DNA of 5,752 nucleotides, taken from NCBI GenBank assembly GCA_002477595.1, contig DLQN01000033.1, positions 1 through 5,752 on the forward strand, given 5' to 3'. Numbering within the stretch: position 1 is the first letter of the stretch; each line of letters begins with the position of its first letter. The translations under genes were made by a program, and so were the position numbers. This DNA comes from Roseivirga sp. UBA7431 (GTDB lineage: Bacteria > Bacteroidota > Bacteroidia > Cytophagales > Cyclobacteriaceae). Below are positions 1 through 5,613 of the stretch, piece by piece. The notes below the pieces were generated by a model that was not told the origin of the DNA, ran no database searches, and saw nothing but the letters and a program-made list of their open reading frames with translations.

Positions 1-691
1 CCATTTCCTGTACACCGAAACCTTTGAGGGATTTAGTAGAGAAATGATCAGTCAGTTTTCCATAGCCATAGTCGAACGCGTATACCCAATCATCTAATTG
101 ATAGGTATTGAAATTATCTTGATACTGAGCAGCAAACTCATTCTTCTGCGCCCTTGAGTAGATAAACTCCGAAGGGTTTAGCCCTTGAATTAACTTGTCA
201 ATGTAACTCGGCTTTCCCTGTGCAGTAAGAAACTCTCCTGTTGATAAATCTAGAAATGCAGCACCAATCTCATCCTTTCCAAAGCTGAGTGAGGCTAAGT
301 AATTGTTGCGCTTTTGATCAAGCACATGATCGTTGAAAGAAAGGCCGGGTGTAACTAATTCTGTTACGCCTCTTTTGACAATCCCTTTAACAGACTTTGG
401 ATCTTCTAGCTGATCACAAATAGCTACTCGGTTTCCTGCTCGAACAAGCTTGGGTAAGTAAGTATCTAATGAATGGTGCGGAAAACCTGCTAACTCGATA
501 TGGCTGGCGGCTCCGTTAGCCCTTTTTGTCAAGACAATATTGAGCACTTTACTGGCCTTGATCGCATCCTCTCCAAAAGTCTCGTAGAAATCTCCGACAC
601 GAAACAATAGCAGCGCTCCTGGGTGCTTTGCCTTGATGGCATTGTACTGCTTCATCAATGGAGTTTGCTTCGTCTCTTGCGTCTTGGACAT
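1..691 (-). CDS. mutS: DNA mismatch repair protein MutS, N-terminal part (gene runs off the left edge)
   Basis: MutS is the cytoplasmic ATPase that binds base mismatches and small loops and recruits MutL to start repair. Only the first 230 codons are in the window, covering the mismatch-binding domain I (about residues 8-120) and most of the connector domain II. The segment G33-DFYETFGEDA-A43 contains the family's Phe-x-Glu mismatch-reading motif: F35 stacks on the mispaired base and E37 contacts it, matching F36/E38 of the E. coli protein. Further on, the family-typical stretches DQLEDPKSVKG and VKRGVTELVTPG are present. The ATG at 691 fits the usual start of Bacteroidota MutS, with a short polar lead and then TPLMKQYNAIKAKHPGA. 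There is no Shine-Dalgarno sequence. An exact TAnnTTTG -7 motif lies 37 nt upstream. The gene is transcribed away from the receptor gene. The missing part should hold the core, clamp and ATPase domains. No frameshift or odd residue is seen in the visible part. Confidence 0.97.
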   Translation of the reverse strand, partial: MSKTQETKQTPLMKQYNAIKAKHPGALLLFRVGDFYETFGEDAIKASKVLNIVLTKRANGAASHIELAGFPHHSLDTYLPKLVRAGNRVAICDQLEDPKSVKGIVKRGVTELVTPGLSFNDHVLDQKRNNYLASLSFGKDEIGAAFLDLSTGEFLTAQGKPSYIDKLIQGLNPSEFIYSRAQKNEFAAQYQDNFNTYQLDDWVYAFDYGYGKLTDHFSTKSLKGFGVQEM

Positions 692-728
692 AGTCAAAAA
701 ATGATCAGCGTTCGATTTCTATTAAGTT

Positions 729-736
729 CAAAAATA
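729..736 (-). promoter_or_regulatory. Candidate -7 promoter element for mutS (TATTTTTG)
   Basis: Read on the minus strand this is TATTTTTG, an exact match to the Bacteroidota primary-sigma -7 consensus TAnnTTTG. It would give an mRNA leader of roughly 30 nt before the mutS ATG at 691. No TTG is found at the usual distance (about 19-21 bp upstream) for the -33 element, so support is the -7 motif and its position only. AT-rich DNA makes chance matches possible. Confidence 0.5.
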
Positions 737-866
737 GTAAATAATTGAATGCCTTTTTGAAGTAACTCTCAGAATAAGAGAGACTAAAGATTTCTTCTTA
801 TTTTTATTTGGATTTAATATAAATAAGGAAGAATTTCGCCCTTGTAAATCATACAACACAGAAAAG

Positions 867-3281
867 ATGAGCAGTAGCCTAAGAAAAATCACTATATCAC
901 TAGCCATTTTAGTCATAGTATGCGGAACAATTATTGCACAAAATACTGCTATAATCAAGGGCAAGGTAAAAGGTACTGATGGGGTTGTCATTCCCTATGC
1001 TACAATAGTACTAGAGAACACCCCTTTGGGAGTAGCTACTAATGACAGCGGCTCTTTTGAGCTTAAGGAAATCTCTCCTGGAAGTTACATGCTGAAAATA
1101 TCGTCCATTGGTTTTATAACTATTAGGCAAAGCGTAGATGTCAAAGCTGGTGATATATTGACTTTCAGCTTCGAGTTTCAAGAAAGTGTATATGAGGTGC
1201 CGCAACTAACAATCATTGCGTCTAGGAACCAGTTGTTCACAAAAATTCCCGGTTCTGCAGACTTCGTGAGCCAGTCAGAATTAAAGCTGCTTAACCCAAT
1301 AAATGGTAACGAGGCCTTCAGGCGAATATCGGGAGTACATGTAGTGGAAGAGGAAGGTCTTGGCCTGCGGGCAAACATCGGCATCAGAGGTCTCGACCCT
1401 GATAGAAGTAGAAATGTGCTTATCCTGGAAGACGGTGTACCAATAGCCTTGAATCCTTATGGAGAACCTGATGCCTACTATACTCCAGCAATTGAACGTA
1501 TGGCTGGGGTTGAAGTATTGAAAGGAAGTGGTCAGATATTATATGGACCTAGAACAATCGGTGGTGTAATCAACTACATCACGGCAAACCCTCCTGAAGA
1601 AGAAACGTTGAGTTTGAAACTGCGTGGTGGTGAAAACGGCTATTTCAGTGGCCTTCTAGGTTATGGAAACACTTTCGGAAATACAGGTGTCCAATTCAAC
1701 CTGTTAAGAAAACAAGTAGACGGCCTAGGTGTCTCTACTTTCAATATTAATGATTTCACTGGCAAAGTGAACTTTCAAATGTCGGATCGTTCTCAGCTCG
1801 GTTTGAAGTTTGGCTTATACAGCGAAACCTCAAATTCCACTTATGTTGGGATTACTCAAGTTATGTATGACCAAGGAGGAAATGACTTTACCAATGTTGC
1901 TCCTGATGATCGCCTCAATATTAACAGGAACTCAATCAGTTTGACACATAGTTATCGTGTAAGCGATAGACTAAACCTTCAAACCATGGCCTATGCCTAC
2001 AGTACAACACGTAACTGGAGAAGGCAGGACTTTTCATATAGCCCGACCGCTAGCAATCTCTCTGACGTAGTTTGGGGTGACAATTCGATTCCCGGTGGGG
2101 CCATTTACATGAGAAACGGGACCGGAAATAGAAATAGACAATTCGAAGTAGCTGGTTTCGAGCAGCGCATTAACCTTGAGTATAATCTCGGTTCAATAAA
2201 AAACGAGCTTACTGCGGGCTACAGATATATCTACGAAAAAGGCTATGAACAACGGGTGAATGGAAGCTTCCCTACCGCTGAATCTGGTGATCTTATTACA
2301 GATGAAGACAGAACAGGGAATGCCATCAGTACCTTTGTACAGAACAAATTCAAACTCTCTTCAAAGTTCAGTATTGATGCTGGTTTAAGAGCAGAGTTTT
2401 ATGATTTCGAGCGTCATGTTTTCAGAAATAGATTCAACGGAGAAGTAAGGGACACAAGCATCGTAAACGGTACAAGTGTATCTCAGATCATTCCTGGCCT
2501 AGGCTTCAACTATCAAGTCAATAGAGACATCAATCTTTTTGGTGGCGTTCATAGAGGCTTTGCCCCGCCAAGAGTTAAAGATGCGATCACCGCAGCAGGA
2601 GTTGTACAGCAGCTAGATGCAGAGTTAAGTTGGAACTATGAACTTGGAATTAGAACAGCCGTTACCAAAGGTCTTTATGCTGAAGTGACAGCTTTCTACC
2701 TCGATTTTTCGAACCAAATCATTCCAGTGTCTGAATCCGCAGGTGGAACTGGCTCTGGACTAGTCAATGGAGGAGAAACCATCCATGAAGGCATAGAGCT
2801 TGGGTTGAGCTTTGACTTATCTGAACTTGGTGAAGTTCAATACAATGTCAAGCTCGATGTGTCTGCCACTTTCCAGAATGCCATATTCGCAGCAGACAGG
2901 TTTCAAACCATTGGTATAGAGAGCGTGAATCTTTCGGGAAATCAAACACCATACGCACCAAAAATGCTCCTTTCCTCAGCATTGGCAATTGAATCACCCT
3001 TTGGGCTGACTGCCCGGCTTACTAACACCTTTATTGGTGAGCAATTCACAGACCCATTGAATACATTGTCTCCTTCAGCAAACGGTAGAGACGGTAAGCT
3101 TGACAGTTACTTATTAACAGATTTTCAGCTTATTTATGCATTTCCGAAAGTTGAGAACCTATCAGTGAGTATGTCAGTGAAGAATTTGACGAATGATCGA
3201 TATATCTCTTCTAGAAGACCTCAAGGGATCAGAGTTGGTCTACCAAGATTTATAAGTTTTGGTGTCGATTGGACACTTTAA
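867..3281 (+). CDS. TonB-dependent outer-membrane receptor, FecA-like, with N-terminal carboxypeptidase-regulatory-like domain
   Basis: This is a complete 804-residue receptor that should import a scarce ligand, probably an iron chelate, across the outer membrane using TonB/ExbBD energy. Residues 1-24 form a Sec signal peptide (SLRK, then a hydrophobic core, ending around IIAQ). Residues about 29-105 are a carboxypeptidase-regulatory-like beta-sandwich (IIKGKVKG, then ATNDSGSFELKEISPGSYML), the usual Bacteroidota add-on. A TonB-box-like stretch (EVPQLTIIASR) lies at about 110-120. The plug spans about 125-240 and carries NIGIRGLDPDRSRN, LEDGVPI, VEVLKGSGQILYGP and TIGGVINYIT, closest in style to FecA. 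The remaining ~560 residues are a beta-barrel ending in SVKNLTNDRYISSR and PRFISFGVDWTL; the last residue is Leu rather than the common Phe/Trp. It has no STN signalling domain, so FecIR-type control is not expected. No perfect promoter is visible upstream; TTTATTTG at 803-810 is one mismatch from the -7 consensus. Substrate is not determinable; ferric citrate is only one option. Confidence 0.93.
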   Translation: MSSSLRKITISLAILVIVCGTIIAQNTAIIKGKVKGTDGVVIPYATIVLENTPLGVATNDSGSFELKEISPGSYMLKISSIGFITIRQSVDVKAGDILTFSFEFQESVYEVPQLTIIASRNQLFTKIPGSADFVSQSELKLLNPINGNEAFRRISGVHVVEEEGLGLRANIGIRGLDPDRSRNVLILEDGVPIALNPYGEPDAYYTPAIERMAGVEVLKGSGQILYGPRTIGGVINYITANPPEEETLSLKLRGGENGYFSGLLGYGNTFGNTGVQFNLLRKQVDGLGVSTFNINDFTGKVNFQMSDRSQLGLKFGLYSETSNSTYVGITQVMYDQGGNDFTNVAPDDRLNINRNSISLTHSYRVSDRLNLQTMAYAYSTTRNWRRQDFSYSPTASNLSDVVWGDNSIPGGAIYMRNGTGNRNRQFEVAGFEQRINLEYNLGSIKNELTAGYRYIYEKGYEQRVNGSFPTAESGDLITDEDRTGNAISTFVQNKFKLSSKFSIDAGLRAEFYDFERHVFRNRFNGEVRDTSIVNGTSVSQIIPGLGFNYQVNRDINLFGGVHRGFAPPRVKDAITAAGVVQQLDAELSWNYELGIRTAVTKGLYAEVTAFYLDFSNQIIPVSESAGGTGSGLVNGGETIHEGIELGLSFDLSELGEVQYNVKLDVSATFQNAIFAADRFQTIGIESVNLSGNQTPYAPKMLLSSALAIESPFGLTARLTNTFIGEQFTDPLNTLSPSANGRDGKLDSYLLTDFQLIYAFPKVENLSVSMSVKNLTNDRYISSRRPQGIRVGLPRFISFGVDWTL

Positions 3282-3302
3282 ACCAATACTATTCTGAACA
3301 GT

Positions 3303-3345
3303 GAGCGAGAGATTCTTTCTGTCGTTTCACTTCATCAGAATGACG
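3303..3345 (+). repeat. Possible dispersed intergenic repeat (…TTCTG TCG … CAGAATGACG)
   Basis: The stretch after the receptor stop reads like a degenerate member of the 'ATTCTTTC-GTCGTT-…-CAGAATGACG' intergenic repeats that I recall from many bacterial genomes, Bacteroidota included. It contains short inverted arms: ATTCT at 3312-3316 against AGAAT at 3337-3341, or alternatively TTCTG at 3317-3321 against CAGAA at 3336-3340. Only one copy is present in the window, so repetition is not shown here. The call rests on resemblance from memory. Confidence 0.3.
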
Positions 3346-3354
3346 CTAAATAAT

Positions 3355-3380
3355 GGAGCCCTAAGTGCTCCTTTATCTTT
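3355..3380 (+). terminator. Candidate transcription terminator of the receptor gene
   Basis: GGAGC at 3355-3359 pairs with GCTCC at 3367-3371 around a 7-nt loop, and TTTATCTTT follows directly. It starts 74 nt after the receptor stop codon. The five-base-pair stem is short and the T-tract is interrupted, so it may be weak. The very AT-rich hairpin just downstream (3383-3407) may assist. Its tail overlaps an exact -7 promoter motif. Confidence 0.45.
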
Positions 3381-3381
3381 G
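3374..3381 (+). promoter_or_regulatory. Candidate -7 promoter element (TATCTTTG) for the coiled-coil protein gene
   Basis: TATCTTTG matches the Bacteroidota TAnnTTTG consensus exactly and begins 3 nt after the GGAGC/GCTCC hairpin. If used, transcription would begin near 3385-3390 and leave a leader of about 190 nt before the ATG at 3580. That leader would hold the dyads at 3434-3454 and 3507-3528. No TTG sits at the expected -33 spacing. No better promoter match was found nearer to the ATG; TATATTTT at 3540-3547 differs in the last base. Confidence 0.35.
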
Positions 3382-3382
3382 A

Positions 3383-3407
3383 AAAAAAAGTTTTAACTAC
3401 TTTTTTT
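3383..3407. repeat. AT-rich perfect inverted repeat (A7GT / ACT7)
   Basis: AAAAAAAGT at 3383-3391 is the exact reverse complement of ACTTTTTTT at 3399-3407, with a 7-nt loop TTTAACT. It lies in the gap between the receptor gene and the coiled-coil protein gene. The 3' arm is itself a T-run, so the element could act as a second-step terminator for the upstream gene, or simply be intrinsically bent AT-rich DNA. The arms are almost pure A/T, so folding energy is low. Confidence 0.4.
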
Positions 3408-3433
3408 GTTCAAGACCACAATATCAACTAAAC

Positions 3434-3454
3434 TTCTCGTTATACATACGAGAA
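3434..3454. promoter_or_regulatory. Perfect 7-7-7 dyad (TTCTCGT … ACGAGAA), possible operator or leader hairpin
   Basis: TTCTCGT at 3434-3440 and ACGAGAA at 3448-3454 are exact reverse complements separated by seven bases, TATACAT. Arm-to-arm spacing of 14 bp is in the range used by dimeric repressors, and the RNA form would be a 7-bp stem with a 7-nt loop. It is 125 bp before the start of the coiled-coil protein gene and is not followed by a T-tract, so it does not look like a terminator. No binding protein can be named. Confidence 0.35.
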
Positions 3455-3506
3455 TCATCACAAACCAATTCTCAAAACCACCAACCCAAACCTTCCGCTA
3501 TGCGTC

Positions 3507-3528
3507 ACAGGAACCTGTCCATTAGGAC
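3507..3528. promoter_or_regulatory. Two overlapping, mutually exclusive small dyads upstream of the coiled-coil protein gene
   Basis: ACAGG (3507-3511) pairs with CCTGT (3514-3518) across two bases, giving a 12-bp palindrome-like site. GTCC (3517-3520) pairs with GGAC (3525-3528) across ATTA. The two share bases 3517-3518, so they could not both form in RNA. They lie 51-73 bp before the ATG at 3580. With arms this short the case is weak; a protein-binding site is at least as likely as an RNA structure. Confidence 0.2.
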
Positions 3529-3579
3529 TTGATTCGGCATATATTTTAAACCATTATTTAACATTAAAACCTAAGGAAG

Positions 3580-4503
3580 ATGAAACAAACAGTAAAAGTG
3601 AGCATGGTGTTGCTCGGAGCATTAACAGTCGCCATGTGGTTCGGGATTTCCTCAACCAACAAAAAAAAAGAGGTACTAGAAGGCCAATTTGCCCAGCTAG
3701 AGAAAGAGGTAATTCGAAAGGAATCGGCATTTGATGAGGTCATGGGCTTGATTACCGAAGTTGAAGATCAAATCGGGACGATTGTCGAAAAGGAGAACCT
3801 TGTCCATGGACAAAGTCAAGAGCCACTTAACAGTGGAAAAAAGGAGAACATCATGAGAGAAATCGCAATGATTGATGAACTGATCTTTAGATCGAATGAG
3901 AACATACGAACCTTATCAGATAAGGTGAAAAGTGCGGACATCAAATTAGGCGTCTTCGAAAAAAGGATTAATGCACTGCAAGCCGACCTTACTACAAGAA
4001 TATCCGTTATTGGTGAACTTAAGACCGAGCTCGTGGCCAAGGACAAAGCGCTTGCACTATTACTTGTCCAAACGGACTCATTGAGCACCACTATCAATGC
4101 CAAAGTAGAGGTAATTGGTCAGAAGGAGCTTGAAGTAACTCAGCTTACGGCATTGAACGATGAATTGAACAAAAGCTACTTAGCCGTTGGCACCTTCGAA
4201 GATTTACAAGCCAAAGGAGTTATTGATAAAGAAGGTGGATTTCTAGGCTTCATTGGAAGAAGTATAGCACTCCAAGACGATGCGGACAAAGGAGAGTTTA
4301 TGGAGCTAGACAGACGCAAAGTAAGCCAACTGAAAATTCAAGCGGAGTCTTTATCATTAGTGAGCAATCACCCAACTGGATCATACCAAATTCTTCCGGG
4401 CGAAGATGAGGCTACCAAGATTTTGGAAATCACTGACCCAGAAGCTTTCTGGCAAATCTCAAAGTTCTTGGTGATTTCTAAGAATAGCAGAGCCTCTCGC
4501 TAA
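3580..4503 (+). CDS. Membrane-anchored coiled-coil envelope protein with conserved C-terminal head; function unknown
   Basis: The 307-residue product starts with a basic tip (MKQTVK) and a hydrophobic segment at about 8-25, read as an uncleaved signal anchor or a signal peptide. There is no lipobox, and I see no cysteine in the protein. Residues about 28-75 and 88-200 are long, charged, heptad-like alpha helices expected to form coiled coils facing the periplasm. The end is different: LAVGTFEDLQAKGVIDKEGG at 201-220, then FLGFIGRS, and a compact tail with HPTGSYQI and ITDPEAFWQISKFLVIS. From memory, this head pattern (VGT..eL..KGVIDKEGGFLG.GR … HPSGSYE … DPe.FW..SKyLVI) recurs in Bacteroidota proteins, some named Cbp1-type collagen-binding adhesins; I would not infer adhesion from that. 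AAGGA at 3573-3577 is only 2 nt from the ATG, too close for a normal Shine-Dalgarno site. A nine-A run at 3661-3669 encodes K28-K30. A hairpin terminator follows, so the gene is probably transcribed alone. Confidence 0.85.
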   Translation: MKQTVKVSMVLLGALTVAMWFGISSTNKKKEVLEGQFAQLEKEVIRKESAFDEVMGLITEVEDQIGTIVEKENLVHGQSQEPLNSGKKENIMREIAMIDELIFRSNENIRTLSDKVKSADIKLGVFEKRINALQADLTTRISVIGELKTELVAKDKALALLLVQTDSLSTTINAKVEVIGQKELEVTQLTALNDELNKSYLAVGTFEDLQAKGVIDKEGGFLGFIGRSIALQDDADKGEFMELDRRKVSQLKIQAESLSLVSNHPTGSYQILPGEDEATKILEITDPEAFWQISKFLVISKNSRASR

Positions 4504-4529
4504 AAAATATTGATTGGTGTTGTTTTGGA

Positions 4530-4570
4530 CTGTCCACTCGCATAGGGTGGGCAGTTTGTCTATTTTTGTA
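4530..4570 (+). terminator. Intrinsic terminator after the coiled-coil protein gene
   Basis: CTGTCCAC at 4530-4537 pairs with GTGGGCAG at 4547-4554 (eight pairs, one of them G-U) around a 9-nt loop. The pairing extends outward by A4529-T4555 and further G-U pairs. The T-rich tail TTTGTCTATTTTTGT follows. It sits 26 nt after the TAA at 4501-4503. This is the best terminator in the window. Its tail contains the -7 motif of the next gene. Confidence 0.75.
4561..4568 (+). promoter_or_regulatory. Candidate -7 promoter element (TATTTTTG) giving a leaderless or near-leaderless mRNA
   Basis: TATTTTTG matches TAnnTTTG exactly and ends only 6 nt before the methyltransferase ATG at 4575. With the usual spacing from the -7 element to the transcription start in Bacteroidota, the message would begin at or within a few bases of the start codon. 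No TTG is present at the standard -33 distance; that interval is occupied by the terminator hairpin. The motif could partly reflect the terminator T-tract by chance. Confidence 0.5.
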
Positions 4571-4574
4571 GGCG

Positions 4575-5108
4575 ATGCGAAAACTTTCCAACGAAGAACT
4601 TAACCGGCCCGGAGTTGATGACTTTAAAAAGTCAGACAAAACACCAATCGTCATCGTCATGGACAATGTGCGCAGTATGCACAATGTTGGTTCTGCCTTT
4701 AGAACTGCGGATGCATTTGCCATCGAGCGCATCGCCTTGTGTGGCATCACCGCAAAACCTCCACATAGAGAGATTCATAAAACAGCCCTAGGCGCCACCG
4801 AATCGGTGGAATGGAAACACTATGAGAGCACCATGTCAGCTTGCGAGGCATTACGAGCAGAGGGATACACCCTTATGGCGATAGAGCAAGTAGAGAACTC
4901 CATTTCTCTTGAAACTTTCATTCCTTCCTCAGATCAAAAACTTGCAGTTATTTTCGGCAACGAAGTATTTGGTGTGGAAGAGGAGATTGTGGCATTCGCT
5001 GATGGGTGCATTGAAATACCTCAGTTTGGTACGAAGCACTCGCTGAACATTTCGGTCAGTATTGGCGTGGTATTATGGGACTTAGTTTCAAAAATGAGAC
5101 TCGGATAG
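4575..5108 (+). CDS. SpoU/TrmH-family RNA 2'-O-ribose methyltransferase, short form
   Basis: The enzyme should transfer a methyl group from S-adenosylmethionine to a ribose 2'-OH in tRNA or rRNA, acting as a dimer with an alpha/beta-knot (SPOUT) fold. All three SpoU motifs are visible in the 177 residues. Motif 1 is N37-VGSAFRTADAF, with R43 at the catalytic Arg position. Motif 2 is IFGNEVFGVEEE at 126-137, with N129, E130 and G133. Motif 3 is IPQFGTKHSLNISVSIG at 148-164, with S156, N158 and S160, which form the knot and cofactor site. It is only the catalytic domain: there is no N-terminal L30e-like substrate domain (as in RlmB/TsnR) and no long C-terminal extension (as in TrmH of about 210-230 residues). 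TrmH-like tRNA modification is plausible, but the target cannot be read from sequence. The start is firm: an in-frame TAG lies at 4569-4571, and the next Met (M29) would remove the first strand. The following membrane-protein gene starts 42 bp later and may share the transcript. Confidence 0.92.
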   Translation: MRKLSNEELNRPGVDDFKKSDKTPIVIVMDNVRSMHNVGSAFRTADAFAIERIALCGITAKPPHREIHKTALGATESVEWKHYESTMSACEALRAEGYTLMAIEQVENSISLETFIPSSDQKLAVIFGNEVFGVEEEIVAFADGCIEIPQFGTKHSLNISVSIGVVLWDLVSKMRLG

Positions 5109-5150
5109 TCGATCAAATCGTGTAAATTCACATCATAATAGTAGGTCACT

Positions 5151-5600
5151 ATGAAAGACATCAACAACAAAGGCAAAGTCAATCGATTCAAATACATGCT
5201 CTATTTCTACGGGCTATTTATCGTCTTTGTCTTCATCTATAAGTACATCATAGCCCCGGAATTACCTGGCCTAATCTTATTGGCAGCCTTTGCACCGATT
5301 TTTGGTTTTATGTCTTCTATTATTAACTGGCCCGTATACATCCATGCCAGTGAGGCAGAAGGAGGAATGGTCGTTAACTCACAGAAACTATTCTCGAAAA
5401 AGCAGGATTCATTGTTAATCACCAAGTTCAATTTCGATAGTTATTTCGAAACGGATCATTTACATATTGGCCTCAATATGCTTGATGAAGAAGAGAAAAT
5501 GAAGCAACACAAAATCAAAGTGAGTTGGATGAAATTAAAGGACCTTCGAGCACTTGAAGATAAACTGCGGGAGATTAATCCATTGGCACCTACTAAGTAG
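5151..5600 (+). CDS. Small two-helix membrane protein with a cytoplasmic beta-rich tail; function unknown
   Basis: I do not recognise this 149-residue protein. A basic N-terminus (KGKVNRFK) precedes a first hydrophobic helix at about 15-34 (YMLYFYGLFIVFVFIYKYII). A short turn (APELPG) leads to a second helix at about 40-58, ending in NWPVY. By the positive-inside rule both ends should face the cytoplasm. Residues about 62-127 look like a small beta-rich domain of alternating strands (GGMVVNSQKLF, SLLITKFNF, HLHIGLNML, HKIKVSWMK), followed by a final amphipathic helix (LKDLRALEDKLREI). Helix pair, then beta-sheet, then C-terminal helix resembles bacterial PH-like membrane proteins, but this is inference. 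No catalytic residues stand out. It lies 42 bp after the RNA methyltransferase gene with no terminator between, so co-transcription is possible. A poor -7-like TAAATTCA at 5123-5130 and no clear Shine-Dalgarno are seen. A strong hairpin follows the stop. Confidence 0.75.
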   Translation: MKDINNKGKVNRFKYMLYFYGLFIVFVFIYKYIIAPELPGLILLAAFAPIFGFMSSIINWPVYIHASEAEGGMVVNSQKLFSKKQDSLLITKFNFDSYFETDHLHIGLNMLDEEEKMKQHKIKVSWMKLKDLRALEDKLREINPLAPTK

Positions 5601-5613
5601 TTAAGTGCATTAA

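Noticed and set aside
803..810. TTTATTTG as a promoter for the receptor gene
   Set aside because: One mismatch at the key A of TAnnTTTG and no -33 partner; in such AT-rich DNA this is not enough to call, though it remains the best match upstream of 867.
728..991. Minus-strand open frame of 87 codons across the mutS/receptor intergenic region
   Set aside because: It overlaps the receptor's signal peptide region and the mutS promoter region, has low-complexity Lys/Asn/Leu composition, and no recognisable domain.
1011..1384. Two short minus-strand open frames (1011-1205 and 1178-1384) inside the receptor gene
   Set aside because: They are antisense shadows of a clearly coding TonB receptor and show no motifs.
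3573..3577. AAGGA as a Shine-Dalgarno site for the coiled-coil gene
   Set aside because: Only 2 nt separate it from the ATG, too close for normal pairing, and Bacteroidota rarely rely on this signal.
3816..4103. Minus-strand open frame of 95 codons inside the coiled-coil gene
   Set aside because: Ser/Leu-rich composition is the expected antisense reading of a Glu/Lys/Asp-rich coiled coil; no independent support.
4478..4750. Minus-strand open frame of 90 codons spanning the terminator and the start of the methyltransferase gene
   Set aside because: It crosses an intrinsic terminator and overlaps motif 1 of the SpoU gene; no domain is visible.
5237..5431. Minus-strand open frame of 64 codons inside the small membrane-protein gene
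   Set aside because: Antisense shadow; the plus-strand product has a coherent membrane topology.
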